64,000 nucleotides of DNA, from assembly GCF_000372725.1 (NCBI RefSeq), contig NW_005199770.1:2414582-2478581 (forward strand), read 5' to 3'. The position numbers were made by a program, and so were the translations under genes. Source of the stretch: Emiliania huxleyi CCMP1516 (lineage: Eukaryota > Haptophyta > Isochrysidales > Noelaerhabdaceae). The notes beneath the pieces are model-generated. The model did not search any database, was not told the origin of the DNA, and saw only the letters and a list, made by a program, of their open reading frames with translations. Positions 29,768-41,600 of this stretch are shown here, piece by piece (within the stretch, counting starts at the first letter, position 1; the number at the start of each line of letters is the position of its first letter).

Positions 29768-31183
29768 ATGTCTGCCCCGTCGCGCCGCTCGCGCCTCGCC
29801 ACCGCCGCCACCGCCACTCCCTCGCCAGACACGCCGGCGCCCGCCCGCCTCCTCGACCTCCCCAGGGAGCTCCTCGTGCGCTCCCTGTCTCGCTGCGACC
29901 CCGCCGACATCGCTCGCGTCGCGGCCGTCTCGCTCCTCTTCCACGCCTCGCTTGCGGAGGAGGGCATCCGCTTGTGGGCGCAAGAGTGCGGCTTCGAGCT
30001 GCCGGCGCAGCCAGAGGACGAGAGCTGCACCGTGCGTTGGCTGTGCTTCGTTGCGCTGCTGTGCGAGTCCAACCCGCCGGCGAGGGCGGCGGCAGGCTTT
30101 CAGCACAGCGTCTTCATCGACGGCGAGGGGCGGCTCTCGTCGTGCGGCTCAGAGCCGATGTTCACTCCAGGGCTGCTCGGTCACGGCGAGGGCGTGACGC
30201 GGCTCAACACGCCGACCCGCCTCCCGTCGACGCTGGGTGAGCGCGCCGTGAGCGTGTCGGCTGGAGATGCCCACAGCCTCGCCCTCACTGGCAGCGGCAC
30301 CGTTTGGAGCTGGGGCCAGGGAGGCTTGGGCGCGCTGGGCCACGGCGACGAGGAGGAGCAGCTGCTGCCGACGAAGATCGAGGCCTTTGCTGACCAGCGC
30401 GTCATCGCCGTGTCGGCTGGACAGCACCACAGCCTGGCCATCACCGCCAACGCCGTCTTTACTTGGGGCAAGGGCGGAGGCGCTTGCCTAGGCCACGGAG
30501 AGGACCTGTCGAACCAGCTGCTGCCCAAGAAGATCGAGGCCTTTGCTGGCCAGCGCGTCCTCGCTGTGTCGGCTGGACGCGATCACAGCCTCGCCATCAC
30601 CGCCGACGGCGCCGTCTGGTCCTGGGGCTATGGACTCTTTGGCCAGCTGGGCCACGGCGACCAGCGGAGCCAGCTGCTGCCGAAGAAGGTCGAGGCCTTT
30701 GCTGGGCAGCGCGTCGTCGCTGTGTCGGCTGGACCACGCCACAGCCTCGCCCTTACCGCCGACGGCGCTGTCTGGAGCTGGGGCGATGGAGAGTGGGGCC
30801 GGTTGGGCCACGGCGACGAGCAGCACCAGCTGCCCAAGAAGGTCGAGGCCTTGGCGGAGCGGCGCGTCGTCGCTGTGTCGGCAGGAGGCGGGCACAGCAT
30901 CGCCCTCACCGCCGACGGCGCCATCTGGAGCTGGGGCGATGGAGCCTATGGCCAGGTGGGCCATGGCGACCAGCAGCACCAGCTGCTGCCCAAGAAGGTC
31001 GAGGCGTTGGCGAGTCGGCGCGTCGTCGCTGTGTCGGCTGCAGCCGCGCATAGCCTCGCCCTCACCGCCGACGGCGCTGTCGCTGCGTGGGGAAAGGGCG
31101 ATCGCGGCTGCCTAGGACACGGAGAGGACTTGTCCAACCAGCTGCTGCCCAAGAAGGTCGAGGCGTGGGCGCCGGGGCAGTGA
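29768..31183 (+). CDS. F-box and RCC1-repeat protein
   Basis: Single-exon, 471 residues. Residues about 25-85 are F-box-like (LLDLPRELLVRSLSRCDPADIARVAAVSLLFHASL). Seven RCC1 propeller blades follow from about residue 130, each with the signature VSAGxxHSLALTADGAVWSWGxGxxGxLGHGDxxxQLLPKKVEA. Blades are very similar at nucleotide level, implying recent internal duplication. RCC1-like propellers in F-box context suggest a substrate receptor for SCF ligases; a guanine-exchange role like true RCC1 is less likely because the protein lacks the RCC1 N-terminal tail. The start is supported by the motif just upstream. Confidence 0.85.
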   Translation: MSAPSRRSRLATAATATPSPDTPAPARLLDLPRELLVRSLSRCDPADIARVAAVSLLFHASLAEEGIRLWAQECGFELPAQPEDESCTVRWLCFVALLCESNPPARAAAGFQHSVFIDGEGRLSSCGSEPMFTPGLLGHGEGVTRLNTPTRLPSTLGERAVSVSAGDAHSLALTGSGTVWSWGQGGLGALGHGDEEEQLLPTKIEAFADQRVIAVSAGQHHSLAITANAVFTWGKGGGACLGHGEDLSNQLLPKKIEAFAGQRVLAVSAGRDHSLAITADGAVWSWGYGLFGQLGHGDQRSQLLPKKVEAFAGQRVVAVSAGPRHSLALTADGAVWSWGDGEWGRLGHGDEQHQLPKKVEALAERRVVAVSAGGGHSIALTADGAIWSWGDGAYGQVGHGDQQHQLLPKKVEALASRRVVAVSAAAAHSLALTADGAVAAWGKGDRGCLGHGEDLSNQLLPKKVEAWAPGQ

Positions 31184-31772
31184 GGTGCCTGCGTAGTTCC
31201 TAGTTGGACAAGGAGGGGATGCTTCTTCTCGCGGAGCTCAACGAGGAGAGGGTTCGGCATCACGGCGGGGTGGAGCCCGAGGGTGGACGACCCGAGCCCG
31301 AGGGTGGTCGGTGGCGGCGGAGACGTGTGGTATGCGGGGGCGGCGGAGCCGGATGAGTCTCTCTTAAACGTGAGAGCTGCAAGCTGTGGCGCCCCCGGCG
31401 CGCCACCCGCCACGGCACGCGCGCTCTCTGTCGATCTCTGGCACTGGGGCGTGACGCGTGTGGGGCTCTCGCCTCTCCGCGGCTCTGTGATGGTGAGTGG
31501 GGAAGCGCTCACGTCACGTGGACAGTGGTCAGTGCACACATCGAGAGTGTTATCCTTTAGCGACACGCAGAAGCCAGAACGAGCCGAGACGTCGACGCGC
31601 GGAAGAGCCGGGTGTGCACATGCTCGAAGCGCGAACACACCAAACTGGCACACATAAACTCACTGTGCAAGGTGGATAGAGAGTCGAGGACCGAATCATC
31701 AAAAGTGGCGAGCCAAGCGGCAAGCGCTGCAAGGCGCGCGAGCTTGACGGGCGCCCCCTCCAGCGGCACCCT
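31184..31772. other. Intergenic between convergent RCC1 and malate dehydrogenase genes
   Basis: No coding or repeat structure that I can support. Confidence 0.4.
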
Positions 31773-34191
31773 TCAAGCGGCGAACTCGTTTCTCGACGCG
31801 TACTCGAGGCCGGCGTCGATCTCGTCCTTGAGGGCGGGCGTGAGCGCCGCGAGCCGCTCCTGCTCAAAGGAAGGGGGGGGGGGGGGTGAGTAGATGCGCG
31901 GGCTCGTCCACGACATGTCCGCGACATGTGCATGTGCATGTCCATCCCCCCAGTGCGCGTCGAACTCGGCTGCTCTTGGCGCGCGTGCGGGGCAATCTCG
32001 GCTGATCTCGGCTGCCCCTCGGCTGATCTCGGGTGGCCTCGGCAGAGCTCGGCTGATCTCGGGCGATCTCGCCTTCTCGTGCGGCGACAGGTCGCCGAGC
32101 GGGTGGACGGTCTCGACGCCCTTCTTGCCAAAGGTGACCTTTGAGGCAGAAAGGGCAGCTCGGTCAGATTCCAGGGGGGGGGGGGAAAAAAGGGGGGGGG
32201 GGGGGAAACCTTGGAGGCAAAATAGGGGAACTTGGTCACCCTCGACGCCCCGTACCCGCACTCGGGGGGCGGCGTGCCTAAGAAAAGTCCCGGAAAGGTC
32301 GGGGAAAGGTCTCGGAAAGGTCGGGAAAGGCCCGGCCCCGGGGGTCGGCGTGCCCCCAAGGGCCCCCAAAAAAGGGGTTTCCCAACCCGGGGGCCGGCGT
32401 AACCCCTTGGGAGGGGGGGGGTTCCAAAGGGGTTTTTCATAAGGTTTTCTAAGAAATTTTCCAATAAAATTTTCGGGAAAAAGGGGCCAGGGGGGGGGAA
32501 TCTCCTTTTTCCCCAGTCTAGAAGGAGGAGGGGGGGTTTCCTCGATGAACCTCATAGTGACGCGAGATTTTTTTGGTTTCCCTATATAGCCCCCTTTAAT
32601 AACTTATCCCTTCCCCTCTTTTTCCCTCTTGAGAGAGAGAGAGGGAGAGAGAGCGTTACACATAGATTGGGGGGGGGAGAAATTCCCCTTTTTTTTGAGG
32701 GCCGGCACTTCCGCGGGGGGGATGGTCCTGGCGCCCTTTTCCTGGGGAGCGTGACAGGACCCTTCAAACCGGGCCAGGACCTTTCCTGGACACGTTTGGG
32801 GCAGGGGACTTCCGGGACACTTCCGGGAGGGGTCCCCTGTTCACAGCCCTCACCCCTGGGAGAGGAGCGGCAGGTTTGTGGTCCCAGACGAGCTTCCGTT
32901 TTGGGCTGTTTGATGGGCCTTGCCCCCCCCCCCCCCCGCCCCCCCCCCCGAACAGGACGTGACAGCGTGCCCCTTGTAATGTGGGGGAGTGCGATGTGTT
33001 CTTGTCGTTTGCTGCCAGCTTGCTCCTGCGAGAAGAGCGGCAGGATCGTGGTGCCGGCGTGGCCGCCAATCACCTGCAGGAGGCGTGCGCAGCGCGCGTG
33101 AGTGAGTCCGCGTGTATGTCTGGCAGAGAGTGTGGAGAGAGAGAGCGAGAGCATGAGAGCGAGAGGACGAGAGTGAAAGGCTGAGAGAGAGCGCGGCGTT
33201 GAGTGGGTCAACTGCGCGGCGGCGGCGGTCTCTTCGGTCCCCCGCGGGAAGCCCCGCGCAGAGGACAACAGCGCCCGTCCCACACACGCACAGACGCGCA
33301 CAGACATCATGCTCGGGCACCCCCCACAGTGTAGTGGTGTGAGCACACAAGTACTAGCAGAGTGCACCTGCCTTGGCGGGTGAGGCAAGGTGTGGATTCT
33401 TTTTTGGTGTGGTGGGCGTGAGGAGTCTATCACCGGGATGGAGATGTCGCCGACGGGCGCGCCGGTGATCTCGTGCACAAACTTCTCGGCGCGGACGCAG
33501 TCGAGCGTCGTCACGCCGACGATCTTGCACGGGTCGTGCCCCGCCTGCGGGGAAGGTTCCGAGAAGGTTCGTGGAGGGCCCCTGGCGGTCTCCACGCCTG
33601 CCGGTGGCCCGCAGCCTTCTTCCACAGCTCGCACATGGCGGGCACGACCGAGTTGACGGGGTTGACGATGAGCGCGATGACCGCCTCGGGGCAGAACTTG
33701 GCGCACGCCTCGACGATGTTCTTTGCGATCCCCGCGTTGATGTTGAGCAGCGCGGCGCGGTCCTGCCCCGGCTTGCGTGGCACACCGGCTGGAACGAGCA
33801 CCAAGTCGCACCCGGTCAGGCACTCGCCGGCGACTTCCGCGGCGCGCGCGTCCTTGTCGAAGGCGTACGCCTTCACCTTGGCCGCCTTGTTCAGGTGGCC
33901 CAGGTCGGCGGCCACCCCGTCCGCGGGGATCATCGCGATCGTCAGGTCGTACACGCACAGCTCTGGAGGAGGAGGCACGCGCGGCGGAGGCGTGAGGGTC
34001 GGGCGTGGCGCGCGGGCGCGAGGCGGGTGCGGGAGGGGCGAGGGAGGTCGAGAGCGCTCGGCTCCGCGGTGACCAGAGAGCGTTAGGAAGCTGAGCACAC
34101 CCGCCACGTTCGGGTCCATCGCCATGAGCATCGAGAGCGGCTGCCCGATGCCTCCCGCGCCGCCGACCACGCAAACCTTGTAGCCTGGCAT
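31773..34191 (-). CDS. Malate dehydrogenase, interrupted by poor sequence
   Basis: Exon 1 (34191-34101) encodes KVCVVGGAGGIGQPLSMLM, the NAD-binding glycine motif. Exon 2 (33962-33616) has GVAADLGHL, VPAGVPRKPGQDRAALLNINA and VNPVNSVVP. Exon 3 (33544-33434) has IVGVTTLDCVRAEKF, and exon 4 starts 33073 with VIGGHAGTTILPLFSQ. The C-terminus is at 32138-32073 (VTFGKKGVETVHPLGDLSPHEK) and 31862-31773 (QERLAALTPALKDEIDAGLEYASRNEFAA). Catalytic His lies in GGHAG; the substrate-binding Arg lies in VPRKPG. Two donors are GC (AAG|GCTGCG, AAG|GCGAGA). The segment between about 32210 and 33000, which should encode TEVVxAKxGxGSATLSMA, is unreadable. A fragment near 32240 (EGDQVP, then YFASK) is out of frame by one base. 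No presequence is visible, so a cytosolic or peroxisomal form is possible. Confidence 0.85.
32160..33000. other. Suspected low-quality or misassembled sequence inside malate dehydrogenase
   Basis: Long G runs (32173-32205, 32410-32420, 32490-32500, 32928-32950), blurred doublets (TTTTCATAAGGTTTTCTAAG) and loss of a conserved reading frame make true biology unlikely. The flanking exons are intact. Confidence 0.7.
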
Positions 34192-34808
34192 TCTGCTAGC
34201 CTGAGGGTGAGTGAGAGGGTAAGTAGCCCCACGTCGCGTGCCTTACTTGGGTGATGAAGCGGCACTCAGAGCCGAGGTTTGCTGCTGACAAAAGAAGAAT
34301 TCGGTTCGTCATGCGGGGACACACAATTCCAGAAATGGTGGTGTCCCCGCTCCTCGCTCGCCCGGGCGGAGGGCATGGCCGCGGAGGAGGCGAGTACACG
34401 CTTGCCAGGCCTTCCTCCGACAGCCTCTCGGGCAGACTGTGACTGAGGGTCGGCTTTGCGTGGCGTGGCCCGTACGCTGCGCTGCGCAAGAGCGCGGCCG
34501 ATCGCCTAGAAGCCCCTCTGATGAGTGGTCAGATGAATAGTGCCCAAGAGCGAGGGATACGGAGGGGAGCACAAATAGGACGCCCAGCCCTGCCCTCGTG
34601 CCGCCGAGTGCGTATCCTATGCGAGAGAGACCCCCTGTACCCGTGCCCAGCCCTCTCCGCGCCGCGATGCGCCCTCCCCCCTCGCTTTTGCAAAATCCTG
34701 CAAAGGTGGGGACGTGTCTGTCCTCGACCCAGCCCTTATTTATTTATTTATTCATTGAGCTGACACGTGTAAGGGGCCGTCTAAACCGCCGAGCTCGGCA
34801 CTCTCCCA
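34192..34808. promoter_or_regulatory. Divergent promoter region between malate dehydrogenase and a secreted protein
   Basis: The minus strand carries GAATTCTTCTTTTGTC (34284-34300) about 100 bp before the dehydrogenase ATG. The plus strand carries a CTTT/ATTT-tailed repeat copy (34689-34765) ending 43 bp before the ATG at 34809. Confidence 0.4.
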
Positions 34809-35280
34809 ATGCTGGCCCTCGTCGCGGCCGCCCTCTCGTTCTCCTCCGCGCCGGCCGAGTGCGCATGCAACCCGACGACGACCTCCCTCGACCACAGCCA
34901 GAACGAGAACACCAAGGTCGCCACCGCCGGCGGCTGCGTCAAGGAGCACTTCCAGGAGGGGGCTGCGGAGGTCGTGTGGTGCGACACCGACGTCGCGAAT
35001 GGCAAGTGGGGGGTCTGCGGTGAGATCGACGGGGGTCTGTACGAGGCCCTCGAGGCGGGCTACGGGCCAGGGGCAAGCCCGCCTGGAGGCTTCACGGGCA
35101 AGAACGTGTGCCCCGGCAAGGCGGCTGCCCCGGTGGTCGAGGTGCGCTCCTCTCTCTCACCCCATGGGCAGACGCGAGTCTTACTGGCCACACACATGCG
35201 CCTCCCGTTCCGCGCAGGTGACCACCGTGTATGTCAACGGCACGTACTCCAGCTTCTCCGAGGGGGCGCCTGAGGCTTGA
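34809..35280 (+). CDS. Small secreted Cys-containing protein, two exons
   Basis: Exon 1 (34809-35141) and exon 2 (35218-35280) are joined by a GT-AG intron (GAG|GTGCGC...CGCGCAG|GTG). This gives about 131 residues. The first 17 residues form a signal peptide (MLALVAAALSFSSAPAECA). The mature part has Cys at CACNPTTTS, GGCVKEHF, VVWCDTDVA, GVCGEIDGG and NVCPGKA, plus one N-glycosylation sequon in VYVNGTYSSF. Codons flanking the intron keep the frame (VVE + VTTVYVNG), whereas reading through gives low-complexity Arg/Leu sequence. I do not recognise the family; a cell-surface or extracellular role is inferred only from the signal peptide. Confidence 0.6.
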
Positions 35281-35640
35281 GGCACTAGGCTCCTGCTTCA
35301 GTGGGGCCCGGGGCCCTCTCGGTCCCACGCAAATGTGATCTATCACCTCCGCCCCCCGAATGAGGACTGAAACTGCTGCACCCTGTTGCCGCCACGGCAA
35401 ATCCGACCCCTTTCCTTGTTGTGTACTTTTAGCTTACTGGGAGAAACTCTCTCTCTTGTTGTGTGTTACCGGATATGTGGGCCCACTTTTGGCACGATAA
35501 CATGTCTAACATGTCGGGCGGGCGTCGCCTTCAAGGCCGAGGTTTGACATGAAGAATTCGCGCCGGGTCTGCGCACACATAAGAAAATGCGTGATTGGCT
35601 TATTGAGAGACGACGCCACAAGCCGCGCCGACGGTCCAAC

Positions 35641-38600
35641 ATGCTCTCGGCGATGCTCGACGGGTCCACGGACGGCGAGCAGGCCCTCCTCCTCCGCAAG
35701 ATGGCCAAGCGCGACACCGTCACCAAGCTCAAGGCGCTGGGCGAGCTCCGCGAGGCGCTCTCGGCGCACGGCGCCAGCTGGGCGGCGGAGCTGATGCCGC
35801 ACTGGGTGCCGCACTTTGTCCGGCTGAGCGGCGACGGGTCGTGGCAGGTGCGCGAATCGGCGTGCGCGGCGCTGGGGCAGCTCGCGTCGCTGCTCGGCCG
35901 CCAGCTCGCGCCCCACCTGCGGCCGCTGATGGCCGCCTGGCTGTGCGCAAAGCACGACCCTCACGGCGGCACGGCGGCGGCGGCGGCGGCGGCCTTTGGC
36001 GTCGCATTCCCCAACCCGCGCAAGTACGCGGACGCGCTCCTCTTCTGCCGCGACGAGCTCGCCCGCGGCCTCGCCGAGCGCGCCCTCTCCGCGCCGCCGG
36101 CCGCCGCCAGCGACAAGGACGAGGCCGCCGCCGCCGCCGACGCGCACGCTCGCCGGGTTGGCTCGGCGCTGCGGGCGGCGTCGCACCTGCTCGCGGTCGC
36201 TGCGGAGAGCGGCGAGGCCCCTGCGTCGGGTGCGCGTGCGGCGCTCGAGGCGGCGCTGTGCGGCGGCGAGGTGTGGAGGCTGGGGAGCGCCGCGTCGAGC
36301 TTTGTGCGGACGGGAGCGTACGGCTGGGCGGGATCCGTCCTCTCCCACTCGACCGCGCTGGCGGCGGGCACCGCGGCCGAGATGGCGGGGCTGCTGCTCG
36401 GCGGCCTCAAGGAGAGCGAGCCCGCCTGCCATGCCGCGCTCTGGGAGCCACTGCTGCTGCTGCTGCGCGACCACGGCGCCGCAGTCTCGTGTAGCGAGGC
36501 GGCGCGCCACACGCTGCCGCGCCTCGTCTCACTGCTCGAGCACGGCTGCCACGGCGCCGCGCCGACCGTCGCGCGCGCGCTCCTCCCGCTCGTCTCCCTC
36601 CTGCCCGCCCCCCTCTTTGAGCCGCCCGCCTCCGCCGCACTCCCGCCCGCCGCCGCGCTGCTGGCCGCCCTTTGGCGGGGCCTGGGCGCGTCGGCGCTGC
36701 CGCCGCAGCACGGCGCCCATCTGCTGCGCGCGTACGGCGAGCTGCTGCAGCTGCTGGTCGTGCGCACCTCCGCCCGCGGCGCGAGCGCGGCGCCCCTCTT
36801 GCGTGAGGCGCTGTGCGGCCGCGCCGCGGCCGTCGTCGGCGACGTCCCTAGAAGCGGAACGCGTTTTCTTTTGTCTCCTACCTAGCGCGCGAGCGCGCGA
36901 GGGGACACGGGCTCAGCTGTATTCGAGCCTGTGGGAGTCCGCTGTCTTCCGCTGCACTCGTACCCCTCGTATTCACGCGGTGCTCTGAGTCCTCCGCACA
37001 CAAGGCCGTCCTCCCGCCCTGATGTTGGCGTTTTCAGCCACGCAGGCGGCGACGCCCCGCAGAGGATCTCGCCGGACGAGGCGGCGGTGAAGGCGCCTAG
37101 ATGCGGGGTAGAGAGGTAGAGATTGTCCTCCGATCGGAGGACACGTGTTCGCTGTCTTGGCGGCCGGTGCGCTCACTCCCCCTTCCGCCCCAACGCTTGG
37201 TATGTCCATGGCGCACATCTCTCGCCATCTCCCCCGACATCATCCCCCTCTCGACTCTCCCGCTCGCCGCCGTCGCCATCAGGGTTGCGTACTCCCGTGC
37301 CGGGCCAACCGCACCTGCGCCGACGGCGAGGGCGCCTCAGAGCCGCTCGTGCTCGACGCGTTTGCAATCGGCCGCCTCTGCTCGGGCGAGATCCGCACCT
37401 GGGACGACGACTACCTCGTCTCGCTCAACCCGTGGCTCGTCGGCGTGGGTACCGTCCCGATCGTGCTGCAGCAGGAGCCCTCGACGTCGCACACCATCGC
37501 CGTCCTGCGGGACAAGCTGCACGCACTCCGGCCGCGGGCGTCGCTACTGGCAGGAATTCTGAGTCACCATCGTCGGGACATGCTCCAGGCACTATGACAC
37601 CTCACGGAGCCGGACGGCGCCTTCTGCCCGGAGGAGCATCCTTCATCGCCGCGGGTAAGCTCTTGCCGCCTGCACGAATAGTACTCGTTTCCCATCCTCC
37701 CCAACCGAGGCGCCGCCCCCGGAAAGCTGGTACAGCCCTGCCACTTGCACAATGCAAACAATTGAATGAANNNNNNNNNNNNNNNNNNNNNNNNNNNNNN
37801 NNNNNNNNNNNNNNNNNNNNNNNNNNNNNNNNNNNNNNNNNNNNNNNNNNNNNNNNNNNNNNNNNNNNNNCCCCCCCCCCACAGGCGGGGCTCGCGGACG
37901 CGGCCGTGCGGATCGCCCTCTCGAGCCGCTGCGCCCCCTCCACCGCATCGATGTGGGCCGACCTCGTGCGGGCGGTTGCGCGGGCCGCGTCGGACGCCGC
38001 GGCCGGGACAAGTCCCGGACATGTCCCGGCCGGGGAGGGCGGCGCCGGCGGAGGCGGCGAGGCTGCGCGAGCCGCCGCCAGCGCGTCGAGGCTGCTGCGG
38101 GCCATGCACGCGCCGCTCGCCCTCCGCGCCAAGGCGCCGCGGCCGGTGGCTGCCGCCGCGGGGCAGGGCGCCGCCTCTGAGCAGCAGCAGCGAGCGGCGG
38201 CCCAGCTCTCCGCTCTCTGCGCTGCCGTCGGCGAGGAGAGCTTTGGTTCGCTCCTCCCGGCGGCGCGCTCCGGCGCCGACGGGCCCGCGGCGCTGCTGGT
38301 CGCCTTGTGCCGCGACTTTGGCCTGTGCGCGCTCGCGGCTTCCGTCACACGCGCGTGCTCCCCGGACCGCGGCGGGTGGGCGGTCGAGCTGCTGCCGGCG
38401 GCGGGCAGCGTCGTCGCGGTGCGCGCCCAGCCGGTCCCCGCCGCGCTTTGTGCCGCGCCGGATCTGATGCGCGGGACGCTGCTGCCGTGGGCGAGCGCGG
38501 TGGTCTCCGGCGTCTCGCCCGAGGGGCAGGTGTCGCGGCGCACGGCGAGGCTCCTCCTCGCTCGGCTGGTCTCGGAGGAGTGGGAGGCGGAGGGGGGCGG

Positions 38601-41600
38601 CGGCAGAGACCTCGCGCGGACGCACTGGCAGGCGGTACTCCGCTCGGTGCCGGCGGCGTGGGAGTGGCTGGTGGCGCTGCTGGCCGACCTCGCGGCGGCG
38701 GTGGGGGGCGGCAGCCCTGCCCAGGCCGGCGGCGGTGCCCAGCAGCTGCTGAGCTGCGCCGAGCTCGACCGCCTCGCCAAAGGCGCTGCGGAGGCCGCGC
38801 TCGGCCGGCAGGCTGGCGGCGGCCCCCCACAGGCGGCGGAGCGCTTCCTGCTCGCGTGTGCGCCCGGCGGCGTGCGGCTGCTCGGCGGCGCGGCGACGGC
38901 GGCGGTGCTGCACGCGTGCGCAGATGTCTTGCGCGACGCGTGCGCCGAGGGGGACCGCTGGCCTTGTGCGGCGGACCCGCTGTGGCTTCAGAGCAGCCGG
39001 AGCGACGCGTGGGGGGAGCGCGCACGCGCGGCCTTGCGCGTCGCTGCGCCTGCCTTGCGCGGCGTGTGCACCCTTGGGGAGGACGGCGCACCGAGAAGCG
39101 GAAGACGGACTCTTGTATTCCGACTAGCGCTCGAGAGGACACGTGTACGACTGTATTCGGCCGTACTCGGATCATTGTACGCGCAGCCCGTGTATCCACA
39201 CGGTGCTCTGAGGAGTCTGCACAATGCCGTCTTCCCGCCCTGACCTCGGTGTACACATGGCGTAGGACGACACACTGTGCTCGGAGGTGGTGGCGGCGTG
39301 CTTGCGCTCCATCTTCAGCTTGATCGGGCTACGGTGGGTCGACGGGTGGCTCTTCCATCCGCAGCGGACCGACGAGGCGGAGGGCGAGGAGGAGGGCGGC
39401 GGCGATCTCCAGCCGCGCCTCGCTGGGGAGGTGACCTCGCTTCTTCGCGCCCTCGTTGGCGTGCGCGGGTCCGGGTTGGTTGATCGGGGGGGTTGCCGTT
39501 TCCGTAGGCCGACGAGACTGTTCTCGAGGCGCTCGCTCTGGAGCCGATTGTGGCTGATGCGACGGCAGAGGCGGAGGAGGAGGCGGAGGCAGAGGCGGAC
39601 GCCGCCGAGACGAGTTCGGTGCCGGCGATGTGCGCGGAGACCCTCTCCCTCGCTGCGAGGCTGTGGGCGGAGGCGTCTCCGCTCGCAGCCGAGGCGCCGG
39701 TGGCAGCCGCGCGAAGCCCGTTGCGGCCGCGCTCCCCACGTCACGGTGGCCGCGACTTTTGGTAGGGCGGTCCGCTCTCGCGCGGCGAGCGCGAGGCACT
39801 TCTGGTGGAGCTCTGCACCGCCGCTGCCGGCACGGCGCCAGCATCGCTCGACAGCCACACGCGATGGCGGCCGGCGCTTCGCCGTTGGGCGTACATGGCG
39901 CCGAGAGCGTTTGGGCGCTGGCCCCTCGCGCCCCTGCTTCATCCGTAGAAGGAGGTCGGTGGATTAGGTGCGGAGCCTCGTGCGGCTCGGCGGCGGCGGC
40001 GTGCTCGCATACCTGCAGGACACTCTGGGAGCGGCGGCTTGGGAGCGCGCCGCTGGCGGCGACGAATCGCGGCCGTGGTTGCTCGCTATGCTCGCGGTAG
40101 CGCTGCTGCGCGGCCCGCGCGTCGATAGTGGCGCGGCCTCGGAGGATGCGGGGTCTCGATCCGTGGAGGAGGCTGTCTTTGCGTGTTTGCCTGCTCTGCC
40201 GGTCGAGGTGGTTGGCTTCGCGCTCCGCCGCGGTTTCGGGCTCGGCGGAGTCCCGGGTGGCGAAGACGTCCCGGTCCCGGCCGGGTGCGGCTCTCTGGGC
40301 CCTCTCACCACTTTGCGCGCGTTTGTGTCGTGCACGCTGCTCCCCGCGCTCGGCAGCCGCTGGGCCTCGGCGCTCCCGGGTGCCGCCGCCGCGGCCGTGC
40401 AACGGGCGCTCGCCGCCGGGCCCGGAGCGGATCGGGAGGCCTCCGCTGCCGCCGCCCGTTCGCTCGCGCTGCTCCTCGCCGCGGCTGGTCCCGCGCGTGC
40501 GCCCGAGTTGCTCGCACCGGGCGGGAGCCTCGCGGCTGCCTTGCCCGCCGAGCTCGGGCCAATTGAGGGTGCGGCTGGCGGCGACACACCGGGCCCCGCC
40601 CTGCACGTCTTGCGCGTCTGCGTCTCTGCCGCGTGCGCGGCCGCGCCCGCTCCCACGCCCGCGCCGCTCGCATCGCTGGCCCGGCAAGCGATCGACAGCT
40701 TCCTGTCGCTCCGTCCCGGCGCTGCCGCGGCTGCGAGGGCCGCCGAGGCGCGATTCGGAGGCGGGGGCGCGGCGGCGGAGAGCGGCGCCGCCGCGGAGGA
40801 CGCCGCGGAGGCGGCGGAGATCAGGGAAGAGCGGCGAGTCTTGGCGCGGTTGCGCCTCCTCGCGACGTTGCTGCCCGCTTCCGACGTTACCGCCCAGGAT
40901 GGAAGGACGCACGAGGGGGTGGAGGGAGGCGCGCGTTGACGCGAGTCGCTCGGCTGTAGGCGGAGCCGATTCTCGAGCAAGCGAGGCGTCTCTCTCTCAC
41001 CGTCGAGATGAGCAAGTTGGCCGCGCCGCTCGACACCGCCTTGTGCGCCGTTCTCGGGGTGTTGCTGCCGGCGGCAGCCGCGTCCGCCGCGTCGCTCCCC
41101 GTCGTGCTCGCGCACTCGCGCTGGATGGCGGCGTCGGTGGAGCGCGCGTTGCGTCGGGCGGCCAGCAGCGATGGCGATGGCGGCGACGGGTGGGCTGCTG
41201 TCGTGAGCGGATGCAGCGCGCTCGTCGAGGCTTTCGGCAAGGTGCCGCCCCTCGACACATCCGAGCACGGTGCGGGCGCGGCGGCGGCGGCGGCGGCGGC
41301 GGCGGCTCTCCTCGCCGGCGCTGGCGCCGCGAGCATGAAGGCGGTGGACAGCGAGGCTCTGAGCGAGGGGGTCGGTGCCGCCGCAGACCGGTGCGAGCGG
41401 CTGCAGCGCGCGCTTCTCCTGCTCCTGACGAAGCGCGCTCACGGCGCGGCGCGGCTGCGGTGGTCGCAGCGCGCGCTCCTCGATGCCCTCACCGCGCTGC
41501 GTTCGATGCCCGCGGTGCAGCTGCCCGCTGCGGCCGCCATCGCGTCGCTCTCGCCGCTGATCGGCGCGCGCTCCTCTCCGGTGCGGTTTGGCGCCCTCGC

